A stretch of DNA of 64,000 nucleotides. It comes from Mesoflavibacter zeaxanthinifaciens DSM 18436. Lineage in GTDB: Bacteria > Bacteroidota > Bacteroidia > Flavobacteriales > Flavobacteriaceae. Location: the NCBI RefSeq assembly GCF_000422365.1, contig NZ_AULQ01000012.1, positions 1 to 64,000 on the forward strand, written 5' to 3'. Position numbers and translations under genes: made by a program. The notes beneath the pieces are model-generated. The model was not told the DNA's origin. It did not search any database and saw nothing but the letters and a program-made list of their open reading frames with translations. Shown here piece by piece: positions 25,920 to 34,028 of this stretch. The stretch's first letter is position 1. Each line of letters starts with the position of its first letter.

Positions 25920-26939
25920 TTAACTAATATTAGCAGATTTTACTGTTTTTACAATTCTTCCTGCAATTTTGTAAGGATCACCGTTAGATGCTGGACGACG
26001 GTCTTCTAACCAACCTTTCCAACCTTTTTCCACAGTGATAATTGGTATTCTTATGGATGCACCTCTGTCAGATATACCATAACTAAAATCGTCTATACTA
26101 GCTGTTTCGTGTTCTCCTGTTAAACGTTGGTCGTTAAACTCACCATAAACAGCAATATGTTCTTTTACTACAGGTCTAAATGCTTCACAAATTTTTTCAT
26201 AAATTTCTTTACTACCACAAGTTCTTAATACAGTGTTAGAGAAGTTGGCGTGCATACCAGAACCATTCCAATCCATATCCTTTCCTAATGGTTTTGGATG
26301 GTATTCAATATAGTAGCCATATTTTTCTGTTAATCTATCTAATAGGTATCTAGCAACCCAAATTTCATCACCAGCTTTTTTAGCGCCTTTAGCAAATAAT
26401 TGAAATTCCCATTGTCCAGCAGCAACCTCTTGATTGATACCTTCAAAGTTTAATCCAGCTTCAATACATAAATCTGCATGTTCTTCTACTAAAGCTCTAC
26501 CATGAGTGTTTCTTCCTCCAACAGAACAGTAGTATAAACCTTGAGGAGCAGGATAACCACCAACAGGGAAACCTAAAGGTAGTTGTGTTTTTTTATCCAT
26601 GATAAAGTATTCTTGCTCAAATCCAAACCAGAAGTCGTTGTCATCATCATCTATTGTAGCTCTTCCATTAGAAACGTGTGGTGTACCATCTGGATTTAAA
26701 ACTTCAGTCATTACTAAATAGCCATCTTTTCTTGCAGGGTCAGGATAAATAGCAACTGGTTTAAGTAAGCAGTCAGAAGAATCTCCTGTGGCTTGCTTTG
26801 TAGAGCTACCATCAAAAGACCAAATAGGGCAGTCTTCTAATTTACCGCTAAAGTTGTCTTCAACCTTAGTTTTGCTCCTCATGTTTTGTGTTGGATAGTA
26901 ACCATCCAACCAGATGTACTCTAATTTAGATTTACTCAT
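25920..26939 (-). CDS. Glutamine synthetase, type II (GSII)
   Basis: The enzyme makes glutamine from glutamate, ammonia and ATP. The length of 339 residues and the signatures WSFDGSSTKQA near the N terminus, FGFEQEYFIMD, and GSGMHANFSNT identify the short eukaryotic-like GSII form rather than the 470-residue bacterial GSI. Lacks the adenylylation loop of GSI. Divergently transcribed from the type III enzyme, with 182 bases between the two start codons. Confidence 0.94.
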   Translation of the reverse strand: MSKSKLEYIWLDGYYPTQNMRSKTKVEDNFSGKLEDCPIWSFDGSSTKQATGDSSDCLLKPVAIYPDPARKDGYLVMTEVLNPDGTPHVSNGRATIDDDDNDFWFGFEQEYFIMDKKTQLPLGFPVGGYPAPQGLYYCSVGGRNTHGRALVEEHADLCIEAGLNFEGINQEVAAGQWEFQLFAKGAKKAGDEIWVARYLLDRLTEKYGYYIEYHPKPLGKDMDWNGSGMHANFSNTVLRTCGSKEIYEKICEAFRPVVKEHIAVYGEFNDQRLTGEHETASIDDFSYGISDRGASIRIPIITVEKGWKGWLEDRRPASNGDPYKIAGRIVKTVKSANIS

Positions 26940-27086
26940 GGTATAAAAATTTTTATTAGTTATGTTGATGCAAATATATATAAATTATGATTTTACCTAT
27001 AAAAAAATAAGGGTGATAATTTTAAATTTATTAAAAGAGTGTTGATAACCCTATTTTTTTTAGGGTATAATAAATTTATGATGCAA

Positions 27087-27121
27087 AAAATTGTAATTTC
27101 GCAAAAAACAATTACAATTTT
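27087..27121. promoter_or_regulatory. 12-bp inverted repeat abutting the GSIII start codon
   Basis: AAAATTGTAATT (27087-27098) and AATTACAATTTT (27110-27121) are perfect arms around an 11-base spacer; the second arm ends at the base before ATG 27122. It could be an operator or a hairpin covering the translation start. Confidence 0.6.
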
Positions 27122-29308
27122 ATGTCTACATTAAGATTTCATGCAGTTAAACAGTCGCTACAACATAAGCCTGTATTTATAGAAGAAAAACAACGACGTT
27201 CAGAATTATTTGCTTCTCATGTTTTTAATGAAGCAACAATGCGTCAATATTTAACAAAAGATGCTTTTAATAGTGTTATAGATGCCATTCAATTAGGAAA
27301 AAAAATAGATAGAGTAGTTGCAGATCATATCTCAACAGGAATGAAAGAATGGGCAATCTCAAAAGGTGCTACGCATTATACGCATTGGTTTCAACCTTTA
27401 ACAGGAGCAACAGCAGAAAAACACGATGCTTTTTTTGAAACTGTTGGCGGAGGCATGTCAATAGAAAAATTTGAGGGTAGTCAATTAGTGCAACAAGAAC
27501 CAGATGCCTCTAGTTTTCCTAATGGAGGTATTAGAAACACCTTTGAAGCAAGAGGTTATACCGCTTGGGATCCTACATCTCCAGCTTTTATTTATGGTAC
27601 AACTTTATGTATTCCTACTGTATTTGTATCATATACAGGTGAAGCTTTAGATTATAAAACACCATTATTAAGAGCGTTGCAAGCTGTAGATAGTGCGGCT
27701 GTAGCAGTTTGTAAATATTTTGATAAAAATGTAAAAAAGGTAAATGCGTCTTTAGGTTGGGAGCAAGAATACTTTTTAATTGATAGAAGTTTGGCAATGT
27801 CAAGACCAGATATTGTTTTAACAGGTAGAACATTGTTAGGTCATGCAGCAGCAAAAGGTCAGCAGTTAGATGATCATTATTTTGGAACAATTCCTAATCG
27901 AGCTATGTCTTTTATGAGAGATTTAGAAACCGAATGTATGTTACTAGGTATTCCTGTAAAAACAAGACATAATGAAGTTGCTCCAAATCAATTTGAATTA
28001 GCGCCAATTTTTGAAGAAGCTAATCTTGCGGTAGATCATAATTCATTATTAATGGATGTGATGGAAAAAATTGCAGGCAGACATAACTTTAAGGTGTTAT
28101 TTCATGAAAAACCTTTTGCAGGTGTAAACGGATCTGGAAAGCATAATAATTGGAGTTTAAGTACAGATACAGGAGTTAATCTTTTAAGTCCAGGTAAAAC
28201 ACCAATGAGTAACCTTCAGTTTTTAACCTTTTTTATAAATACAATTAAAGCGGTTGGTGATAATGAAGAGTTGCTTCGTGCTTCAATCGCTTCTGCAAGT
28301 AATGATCATAGGTTAGGAGCAAATGAAGCGCCACCAGCAATAATTTCGGTGTTTATAGGAGAGCAACTTACAAAAACTTTAAAAGAGCTTGAAAATGTTA
28401 CCGATGGAAAACTTTCACCTGAAGAAAAAACAGATCTAAAATTAAATGTAGTCGGTAAAATTCCTGATGTACTTTTAGATAATACAGATAGAAATAGAAC
28501 ATCTCCATTTGCTTTTACAGGAAATAAATTTGAGTTTAGAGCAGTAGGATCTACAGCAAACTGTGCTAATCCAATGACGGTCTTAAATACTATCGTCGCA
28601 AAGCAGTTAATAGATTTTAAAGTTGAGGTTGATAAATTAATCGACAATAAGAAAATGAAAAAAGACGATGCTATCTTTAATGTGTTAAGAGAGTATATTA
28701 AAAAGTCTAAAAATATCCTTTTTGAAGGGAATGGTTACGGAGAAGCTTGGGAAAAAGAAGCTAAAAAAAGAGGTTTAAGTAATAATAAGACAACACCAGA
28801 AGCTTTAAAAGCAAAAGTATCTAAAAAAGCGTTGACACTTTTTGAAGAATTAGGAGTAATGAATAAAGTAGAATCGGAAGCACGTTATGAAATAGAAATG
28901 GAAGAATATGCTATGCGTATTCAAATAGAAGGAAGAGTCTTAGGTGACATAGCAAGAAACCATGTAGTGCCAACAGCTGTAAAGTATCAAAACACACTAA
29001 TTAAAAACGTACAAGGCTTAAAAGCTATTTATGATAAGGATTTTAAAAAACTAGCAAAAGAGCAATTGATGTTAATAGAATCAATATCAAATCATATAGA
29101 AGCGATAAACTCTGGAGTAACAAAAATGATTACTGCTAGAAAAACATCAAATAATATAGAAGATGTTTATAAAAAAGCTATAGCCTATTGCAATGATGTA
29201 AAACCTCTTTTTAATGAAATTAGATACCATTGTGATAAGTTAGAATTATTAGTTGATGACGAGATTTGGCCACTCACAAAATACCGTGAATTGCTATTTA
29301 CTAAATAA
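27122..29308 (+). CDS. glnN: Glutamine synthetase, type III
   Basis: The 728-residue GSIII enzyme starts MSTLRFHAVKQSL, then contains GGGMSIEKFEG, LGWEQEYFLID (metal-binding Glu), RHNEVAPNQFELAPIFEEAN, and FAGVNGSGKHNNWSLS (catalytic loop), all typical of the dodecameric GSIII found in Bacteroidota and cyanobacteria. The second half carries the long C-terminal helical region special to type III. Together with the divergent GSII it gives two independent ammonium assimilation enzymes under a shared control region. Confidence 0.96.
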   Translation: MSTLRFHAVKQSLQHKPVFIEEKQRRSELFASHVFNEATMRQYLTKDAFNSVIDAIQLGKKIDRVVADHISTGMKEWAISKGATHYTHWFQPLTGATAEKHDAFFETVGGGMSIEKFEGSQLVQQEPDASSFPNGGIRNTFEARGYTAWDPTSPAFIYGTTLCIPTVFVSYTGEALDYKTPLLRALQAVDSAAVAVCKYFDKNVKKVNASLGWEQEYFLIDRSLAMSRPDIVLTGRTLLGHAAAKGQQLDDHYFGTIPNRAMSFMRDLETECMLLGIPVKTRHNEVAPNQFELAPIFEEANLAVDHNSLLMDVMEKIAGRHNFKVLFHEKPFAGVNGSGKHNNWSLSTDTGVNLLSPGKTPMSNLQFLTFFINTIKAVGDNEELLRASIASASNDHRLGANEAPPAIISVFIGEQLTKTLKELENVTDGKLSPEEKTDLKLNVVGKIPDVLLDNTDRNRTSPFAFTGNKFEFRAVGSTANCANPMTVLNTIVAKQLIDFKVEVDKLIDNKKMKKDDAIFNVLREYIKKSKNILFEGNGYGEAWEKEAKKRGLSNNKTTPEALKAKVSKKALTLFEELGVMNKVESEARYEIEMEEYAMRIQIEGRVLGDIARNHVVPTAVKYQNTLIKNVQGLKAIYDKDFKKLAKEQLMLIESISNHIEAINSGVTKMITARKTSNNIEDVYKKAIAYCNDVKPLFNEIRYHCDKLELLVDDEIWPLTKYRELLFTK

Positions 29309-29364
29309 AGAGTTTTACTTGAAAGTTATCAAATTATCAATTTTATATAAAAATTTTTAAATTA

Positions 29365-29388
29365 TATCTACGTAGGTCTACGTAGATA
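29365..29388. promoter_or_regulatory. 24-bp near-perfect palindrome upstream of the curli operon
   Basis: TATCTACGTAG-GT-CTACGTAGATA (29365-29388) is an 11-bp perfect inverted repeat. It also contains the direct repeat TCTACGTAG twice. GC content is above the surroundings. It lies about 190 bases before the first curlin gene and is a candidate regulator site, or alternatively a hairpin ending the glnN transcript, although it lacks a T-run. Confidence 0.55.
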
Positions 29389-29539
29389 TGATTTTTCTTC
29401 AATTTTTAAAGTTTTTATTTGTAGGAATTATCTGAAGTGATTTTTGCATTTCAGCGATAAATTTATTTGTGATAACGAATAATTGGTTAAAAACAATAAT
29501 TAATTATGGTTATTCAAAAATAGCATCTCAATATTTCTA

Positions 29540-29547
29540 TATATTTG
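29540..29547 (+). promoter_or_regulatory. Promoter -7 element of curli operon
   Basis: TATATTTG lies 31 bases before the curlin start codon. No TTG is found at the expected -33 position, so activation by a regulator is plausible. Confidence 0.45.
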
Positions 29548-29578
29548 TATCAGCTATTAATCAATAAATTTATTCACA

Positions 29579-30694
29579 ATGAAAAAATTAATTTTCAGTG
29601 CAGCAGCACTAATGTGTGCGTCTATGATGTTCGCACAAAGCAATGACAGTAAAGTGTATCAAAATGGTACAATGAACGACTCTGACGTATTCCAAAAGGG
29701 TATGAGCAACGAATCTACAGTTGATCAAAAAGGTTCAGTAAACGCATTAAGTGGTTACATGAATGATGCCGATGTAGAACAAAGAGGTAACGACAACTGG
29801 TCTAAAGTTAAACAAGACGGTGATGAAAACATCGCTGATGTAAGACAAGTTGGTAACGATAACACTGCAGAAATAGATACAGGTGTTGGTTATGCTCAAG
29901 AAAATACTGCAATGACTGAGCAATTAGGTAACAACAACGATTCTTACCAAAAACAACGTTACGATTTTAATGAAGCTTATGTTTACCAATCAGGTAATAA
30001 CAACAGCGCAAGTCAAGATCAAAACAGTAACCCAAACCAAACTACACCTGGTAACTTTGCAGACGCATATCAAGTAGGAAATGGTAACGATTCTGATCAA
30101 AAACAAGTTGGTCATAATGGTGGTGGTTACAACGCTGTTGGTGCATTAGCAGGAGCTTATGTAGCTCAAGTAGGTAACTTAAACGTTGCAGATCAAGACC
30201 AAAACGGTAACTACAACAGTGCAAGCATTGTTCAAGGAGACTCTAGAAACAAAGCTTTTCAAACTCAAATAGGTGATGATAACTATGCATTATCATTCCA
30301 AAATGATTTAGGTTCTGGTGGAAGAAACTTCTCTGATCAAATGCAAGATGGTGATAGAAACGTTGCTGTTGTAGACCAAGGTATTAACTATGATGAGAAA
30401 AATAAAGCTTGGCAAACACAAATGGGAGATGATAACAATGCTTATGCTTACCAAGATGGTTTAATGAACAAGTCTCGTCAAGAACAAGATGGAGATCGTA
30501 ATGGTTCTGATGTTTACCAAGACGGTACTAGCAACTTTGCTAGATCAGTACAAAATGGTGATGATAACTATTCTGATATTATTCAAGTTGGGAATGATAA
30601 TGAAGGTAGAGTTTTCCAAACAGGAAGCTTCCATACTTCTTTAGTTGACCAAATTGGTGTGAGTAATACAAGCATTACTGTACAAAAAGACTAA
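29579..30694 (+). CDS. Major curlin-repeat amyloid subunit (CsgA-like)
   Basis: The 371-residue protein has a signal peptide ending MMFAQ. The mature chain is nearly all curlin repeats: 11-residue half-units with Gln and Asn/Gly at fixed spacing (for example VYQNGTMNDSD, VFQKGMSNEST, VRQVGNDNTAE, IIQVGNDNEGR), roughly two dozen units. Such Q-x-G-x-x-N repeats stack into a beta-solenoid amyloid fibre outside the cell. E. coli CsgA has five 22-residue repeats, so this subunit is over twice as long. It is the first gene of the operon and is followed by an internal terminator. Asp is unusually frequent, giving a very acidic fibre. Confidence 0.9.
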   Translation: MKKLIFSAAALMCASMMFAQSNDSKVYQNGTMNDSDVFQKGMSNESTVDQKGSVNALSGYMNDADVEQRGNDNWSKVKQDGDENIADVRQVGNDNTAEIDTGVGYAQENTAMTEQLGNNNDSYQKQRYDFNEAYVYQSGNNNSASQDQNSNPNQTTPGNFADAYQVGNGNDSDQKQVGHNGGGYNAVGALAGAYVAQVGNLNVADQDQNGNYNSASIVQGDSRNKAFQTQIGDDNYALSFQNDLGSGGRNFSDQMQDGDRNVAVVDQGINYDEKNKAWQTQMGDDNNAYAYQDGLMNKSRQEQDGDRNGSDVYQDGTSNFARSVQNGDDNYSDIIQVGNDNEGRVFQTGSFHTSLVDQIGVSNTSITVQKD

Positions 30695-30736
30695 TTAAAT
30701 TTTAAATAAATTTAATTACAAATTATTAAGATAAAG

Positions 30737-30772
30737 TGAGGCAGGAGGTAACAATCCTGCCTTATTTTTTAA
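30737..30772 (+). terminator. Internal hairpin between the two curlin genes
   Basis: The 8-bp GC-rich stem AGGCAGGA / TCCTGCCT (30739-30746, 30755-30762) is followed by TATTTTTT, 22 bases upstream of the next start. It probably attenuates readthrough into the downstream genes. Confidence 0.75.
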
Positions 30773-30784
30773 ATTTAAATAATT

Positions 30785-31312
30785 ATGAAAAAGCAACTAA
30801 TATTAATATTACTTTCATTGTTTAGCGTTTTTTCTTTTTCTCAAAATGCTATTTTGTCATCAACAGAAACTGATGAAGATGGTAATGTTATAGATCAAAA
30901 TCAAGAATTAGCTATAGTTAGTAATGCTGTAAATAATAGTCAACAAAACGCATCACAACTACAAATAAATAGTAAGAGTGTTTATGTTACACAAATAGGA
31001 GATTATAATACAGTAGAAGCAGTAGTCTCTGCACCAAAATATAATGTAGATTTAAATCAGGTAGGAGATGATAATTTAATAGATGTAAAATTAAAAGCAA
31101 CTAAGCTTATAGATTATCAGGTGCTACAAGTAGGAGATAATAATACGGTAATAGATTATAATTTTGGTAATCAAAAAGTTATAAATTCATCTTTTAATCA
31201 AATAGGTGATAATTTAAAAATAGAAAATTATGGTTCAAACTCTATTTCAGAAAAATTACAAATCAATATGACTGGACAAAGCAGAACAATAACCATAAAT
31301 AATTATAAATAA
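30785..31312 (+). CDS. Minor curlin-like subunit (CsgB-like position)
   Basis: The 175-residue protein has a signal peptide MKKQLILILLSLFSVFSFSQ, then an Asn/Gln-rich chain with about four degenerate curlin units: VYVTQIGDYNTVEA, VDLNQVGDDNLIDV, QVLQVGDNNTVIDY and SFNQIGDNLKIENY. It is much less repetitive than the preceding subunit. By analogy with CsgB it could nucleate fibres at the surface, where CsgF would anchor it (inference). It ends in a short basic segment, NNYK, and is 13 bases before csgE. Confidence 0.8.
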   Translation: MKKQLILILLSLFSVFSFSQNAILSSTETDEDGNVIDQNQELAIVSNAVNNSQQNASQLQINSKSVYVTQIGDYNTVEAVVSAPKYNVDLNQVGDDNLIDVKLKATKLIDYQVLQVGDNNTVIDYNFGNQKVINSSFNQIGDNLKIENYGSNSISEKLQINMTGQSRTITINNYK

Positions 31313-31325
31313 ACTTAAAAACTAG

Positions 31326-32099
31326 ATGGTTTCTATTTATAAATACAAACTATTAATTGTTGTTTTATTGTTTTCAATATCAAATTTGGTTGCGCAAAGA
31401 ATAACTAATAGAGATATAGAAGCAAAAATAGATACGTCTAGCTTAAATGGTATATATCAAATCAAAAGTATAGCCTTTAATAAAACAGAAGTTTACAAAA
31501 CACTTAAATATGATTTTAGTGTTATAAAGAAAAATAAAAAGACTAATAACTCCTCAAAAAATAAACAAGAAGGATTATTTGCTTTAGAGCCTAACCAGAC
31601 AATGGAGCTGTCTCAAACATCAATTAATTTGTCAGAAAATGACGAAGTTGTTATTTTTTTACTAATTTACGAAGAAGAAAATCTGGTTGGTAAAAAAATA
31701 ATTAACCTATCAACTTCTAATAATTTAAAAAAAACAGTTAAACCTAAAGAAGAAAGTTTAACTATAGATGTTGATGATACAAGTGAAGATGGAGTAGAAA
31801 TTAAAGGCTTAGTAACAGATGAAACACGAACCAAATTTGGAAGAGAGTTTTATGAAGCTTTTGCAAATAGATATAGAGAAGATGGTGTTAATGCTGCAAA
31901 AGTTATTGTAGTAGAAGAAAAATTTAGTCTAGGAAGAAGAACAATAATAGAAGTAAAGATTGATGATAATTTAGTTTATCAATTTTTGATTAAACCAGAT
32001 CCAGAATCAATAAGAAAGCATTCGGAGTCTTGTTTAAGATACGTAAAAAGGTATCTTATAAGAGAAAAAGAAAATGCTAAACGAATAAAAGAGTATTAA
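31326..32099 (+). CDS. csgE: CsgE-type curli specificity factor with N-terminal CsgC/CsgH-like domain
   Basis: The 257-residue protein has a signal peptide (to about residue 24). Residues 158-245 are CsgE: GLVTDETRTKFGREFYEAF, RRTIIEVKIDDNLVYQFLI, the pattern by which CsgE caps the periplasmic side of the CsgG pore and directs curlin subunits. E. coli CsgE is only about 129 residues. The extra region (about 30-128) aligns to E. coli CsgC: KQEGLFALEPNQTMELSQ (80-97) against KQEKTLSLPANQPIALTK as I remember it, continuing to residue 110 with 13 identities in 31 positions and no gap. CsgC blocks premature amyloid formation, so the protein may join inhibitor and gate adaptor. The CxC pair of CsgC is absent, as in CsgH. 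Nine-subunit assembly of CsgE would bring nine inhibitor domains to the pore entry (inference). Confidence 0.9.
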   Translation: MVSIYKYKLLIVVLLFSISNLVAQRITNRDIEAKIDTSSLNGIYQIKSIAFNKTEVYKTLKYDFSVIKKNKKTNNSSKNKQEGLFALEPNQTMELSQTSINLSENDEVVIFLLIYEEENLVGKKIINLSTSNNLKKTVKPKEESLTIDVDDTSEDGVEIKGLVTDETRTKFGREFYEAFANRYREDGVNAAKVIVVEEKFSLGRRTIIEVKIDDNLVYQFLIKPDPESIRKHSESCLRYVKRYLIREKENAKRIKEY

Positions 32100-32100
32100 C

Positions 32101-32502
32101 ATGAAAAGTTTAATAACACTTGTAGGTTTACTAATTAGTATGACTAGTTTTAGTCAGGATTTGGTTTACAAACCAAAAAATCCTGCTTTTGGAGGAGATA
32201 CATTTAATTATAATTGGTTATTAAGTTCTGCAGAATCTCAAAACTTGTTAGAGGATCCTGATGCACAAGATGATAATGATGGATCAGAATTAGAAAACTT
32301 TTCAGAAAACTTAAACAGTCAAATTTTAAATCAACTTTCTAGATCATTATTTGCAGATCAAATAGGTGCAGATGGATTGTCTGAAGGTACATATACCTTC
32401 GGTACGTTATCTGTAGAAGTATATCCTTCTGGTAATGGTTTAGTGGTAGATATATTAGATACAGGAACAGGAGAACAAACACAGCTTATTATCCCCAATT
32501 AA
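32101..32502 (+). CDS. csgF: Curli assembly factor CsgF
   Basis: The 133-residue secreted protein has a signal peptide to about residue 19 and the CsgF start LVYKPKNPAFGGDTFNYNWL, in which NPAFGG is the conserved segment that inserts into the CsgG channel. SSAESQN and SQILNQLSRSLF follow, then a C-terminal beta region. CsgF couples subunit secretion to surface nucleation. It starts one base after the csgE stop and has the usual family length. Confidence 0.93.
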   Translation: MKSLITLVGLLISMTSFSQDLVYKPKNPAFGGDTFNYNWLLSSAESQNLLEDPDAQDDNDGSELENFSENLNSQILNQLSRSLFADQIGADGLSEGTYTFGTLSVEVYPSGNGLVVDILDTGTGEQTQLIIPN

Positions 32503-32515
32503 TCAATAATTTTAA

Positions 32516-33991
32516 ATGACTAAAATCAATAATTTAAACATTGTTGTTCTAATTATTTGTGCTATTATATTAACGTCTTGTGGAACTTATTTTAACCAAC
32601 CATATCAACAAGAACGAGCAAAATTAGGAGAACAAACTAAGGCTAATAAAAACTTAATAAACCTACCGCCACCAAAAGAACCAATAGTTGTTGGTGTTTA
32701 CAATTTTAGAGACCAAACAGGTCAATATAAACCAACAGAAAACGGTAGTTCTTTTAGTACAGCTGTAACACAAGGCGCTACAACAATTTTAACAAAAGCG
32801 TTAGAAGATTCTAAATGGTTTACTGTAATAGAAAGAGAAAACTTTACAAATCTTTCTACAGAGAGGAATATAATTAGATCAACAAGAAAGCAATATAGGC
32901 AAACCACCAATCCAAACGAACCTCAATTACCACCATTATTATATGCAGGTGTGTTGTTAGAAGGAGGTATAATTTCTTACGACTCTAATATTATAACTGG
33001 TGGTTTTGGAGCAAGATATTTTGGTTTAGGAGGATCAACACAATATCGACAAGATAGAATAACAGTATATCTTAGAGCAGTTTCTACATCTAACGGAGAA
33101 GTGTTAAAAACCGTTTATGTTTCAAAAACTATATTGTCTCAAGCTATAGATGCAAGTTTATTTAGATATGTAAAATTTAAAAGATTATTAGAGGCAGAAA
33201 CTGGAATTACAAAAAATGAACCAGGACAAATGGCAGTTACAGAAGCAATTGAAAAAGCGGTAGAGGCTTTAATTATTGAAGGAATTAAAGATCAATTATG
33301 GGCTCCTCAAGCAACACAAGAGGCTTCTAAGAAGTTAGTTGATGATTATCTCTTAGAAAAATCTGATGCTATGTCTACAGAGATTTACGATAGGTTATTA
33401 ATAAAAAGAAGAGGTAAGACAGCAGTTACAGGTGCTTTAGGTTTATCTAGGATTAGTGGTGATTTACCAAATCCAGAATTTGAGTTTAATAGTAAGATTG
33501 GGTTTAAATACTTTTTAAATCCTGCTATAAATGTAAATTTTACCTACAACAAATTTAATTTAAAAAATAAACAGCTGCTTAATGAAGGTTACATGTCTTT
33601 TGATTTGAATGCAGAATATGTCATGTTACCATACGATAAGTTTACACCTTATGTTTTCGCAGGGGTAGGATCTAATGCTTCAAATTATTTTGATACTATA
33701 GATTTAAAAATGCAATTTGGAGCAGGTTTAGAATATATGGTGAATAATAATATAGGTGTATTTGGCTATGCAGAGCACAATACTGCATTTACAGATCAAT
33801 TAGACTTTGTAGAGGCAGGTAAAAGAGATGATATGTATTACAGGTTTGGGATTGGCGTTAATTATTATTTTTCTGCACCAAAGAGTAATAAAGACCTGAA
33901 AAAACAACAGAAAAGAGAGTTAAAACAAGAAAAGCGTAGGATTAGAAAAGAGAATCTTAAACAAAAAAAGGATTCAACAAAAGAAGAATAA
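32516..33991 (+). CDS. csgG: CsgG curli secretion pore with C-terminal outer-membrane barrel
   Basis: Lipoprotein with lipobox LTSC (Cys22). Residues 50-285 are CsgG: VVGVYNFRDQTGQYKP, FSTAVTQGATTILTKALEDS, GGFGARYFGLGGSTQYRQD, VYVSKTILSQAIDASLFRYV, LLEAETGITKNEPGQMAV. CsgG nonamers form the outer-membrane channel for curli subunits. In the constriction region the Phe (F80, matching E. coli F56) is kept, while the Asn next to it is Ser and the Tyr is not conserved. Unlike the about 277-residue standard, residues 300-453 add an eight-stranded OmpA-like barrel ending NYYFS, and 454-491 a Lys/Arg/Glu-rich tail with coiled-coil character. Confidence 0.92.
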   Translation: MTKINNLNIVVLIICAIILTSCGTYFNQPYQQERAKLGEQTKANKNLINLPPPKEPIVVGVYNFRDQTGQYKPTENGSSFSTAVTQGATTILTKALEDSKWFTVIERENFTNLSTERNIIRSTRKQYRQTTNPNEPQLPPLLYAGVLLEGGIISYDSNIITGGFGARYFGLGGSTQYRQDRITVYLRAVSTSNGEVLKTVYVSKTILSQAIDASLFRYVKFKRLLEAETGITKNEPGQMAVTEAIEKAVEALIIEGIKDQLWAPQATQEASKKLVDDYLLEKSDAMSTEIYDRLLIKRRGKTAVTGALGLSRISGDLPNPEFEFNSKIGFKYFLNPAINVNFTYNKFNLKNKQLLNEGYMSFDLNAEYVMLPYDKFTPYVFAGVGSNASNYFDTIDLKMQFGAGLEYMVNNNIGVFGYAEHNTAFTDQLDFVEAGKRDDMYYRFGIGVNYYFSAPKSNKDLKKQQKRELKQEKRRIRKENLKQKKDSTKEE

Positions 33992-34028
33992 ACTTGTTTA
34001 AATCGATTAGCTATTAATTAAATAAACC

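Noticed and set aside
27615-27890. Minus-strand open frame inside the GSIII gene
   Set aside because: It is opposite a highly conserved enzyme and its Leu/His-rich composition is typical of an antisense shadow.
29640-30690. Repeated 33- and 66-base similarity in the curlin gene
   Set aside because: It is explained by the protein-level 11/22-residue curlin repeats; there is no DNA-level array.
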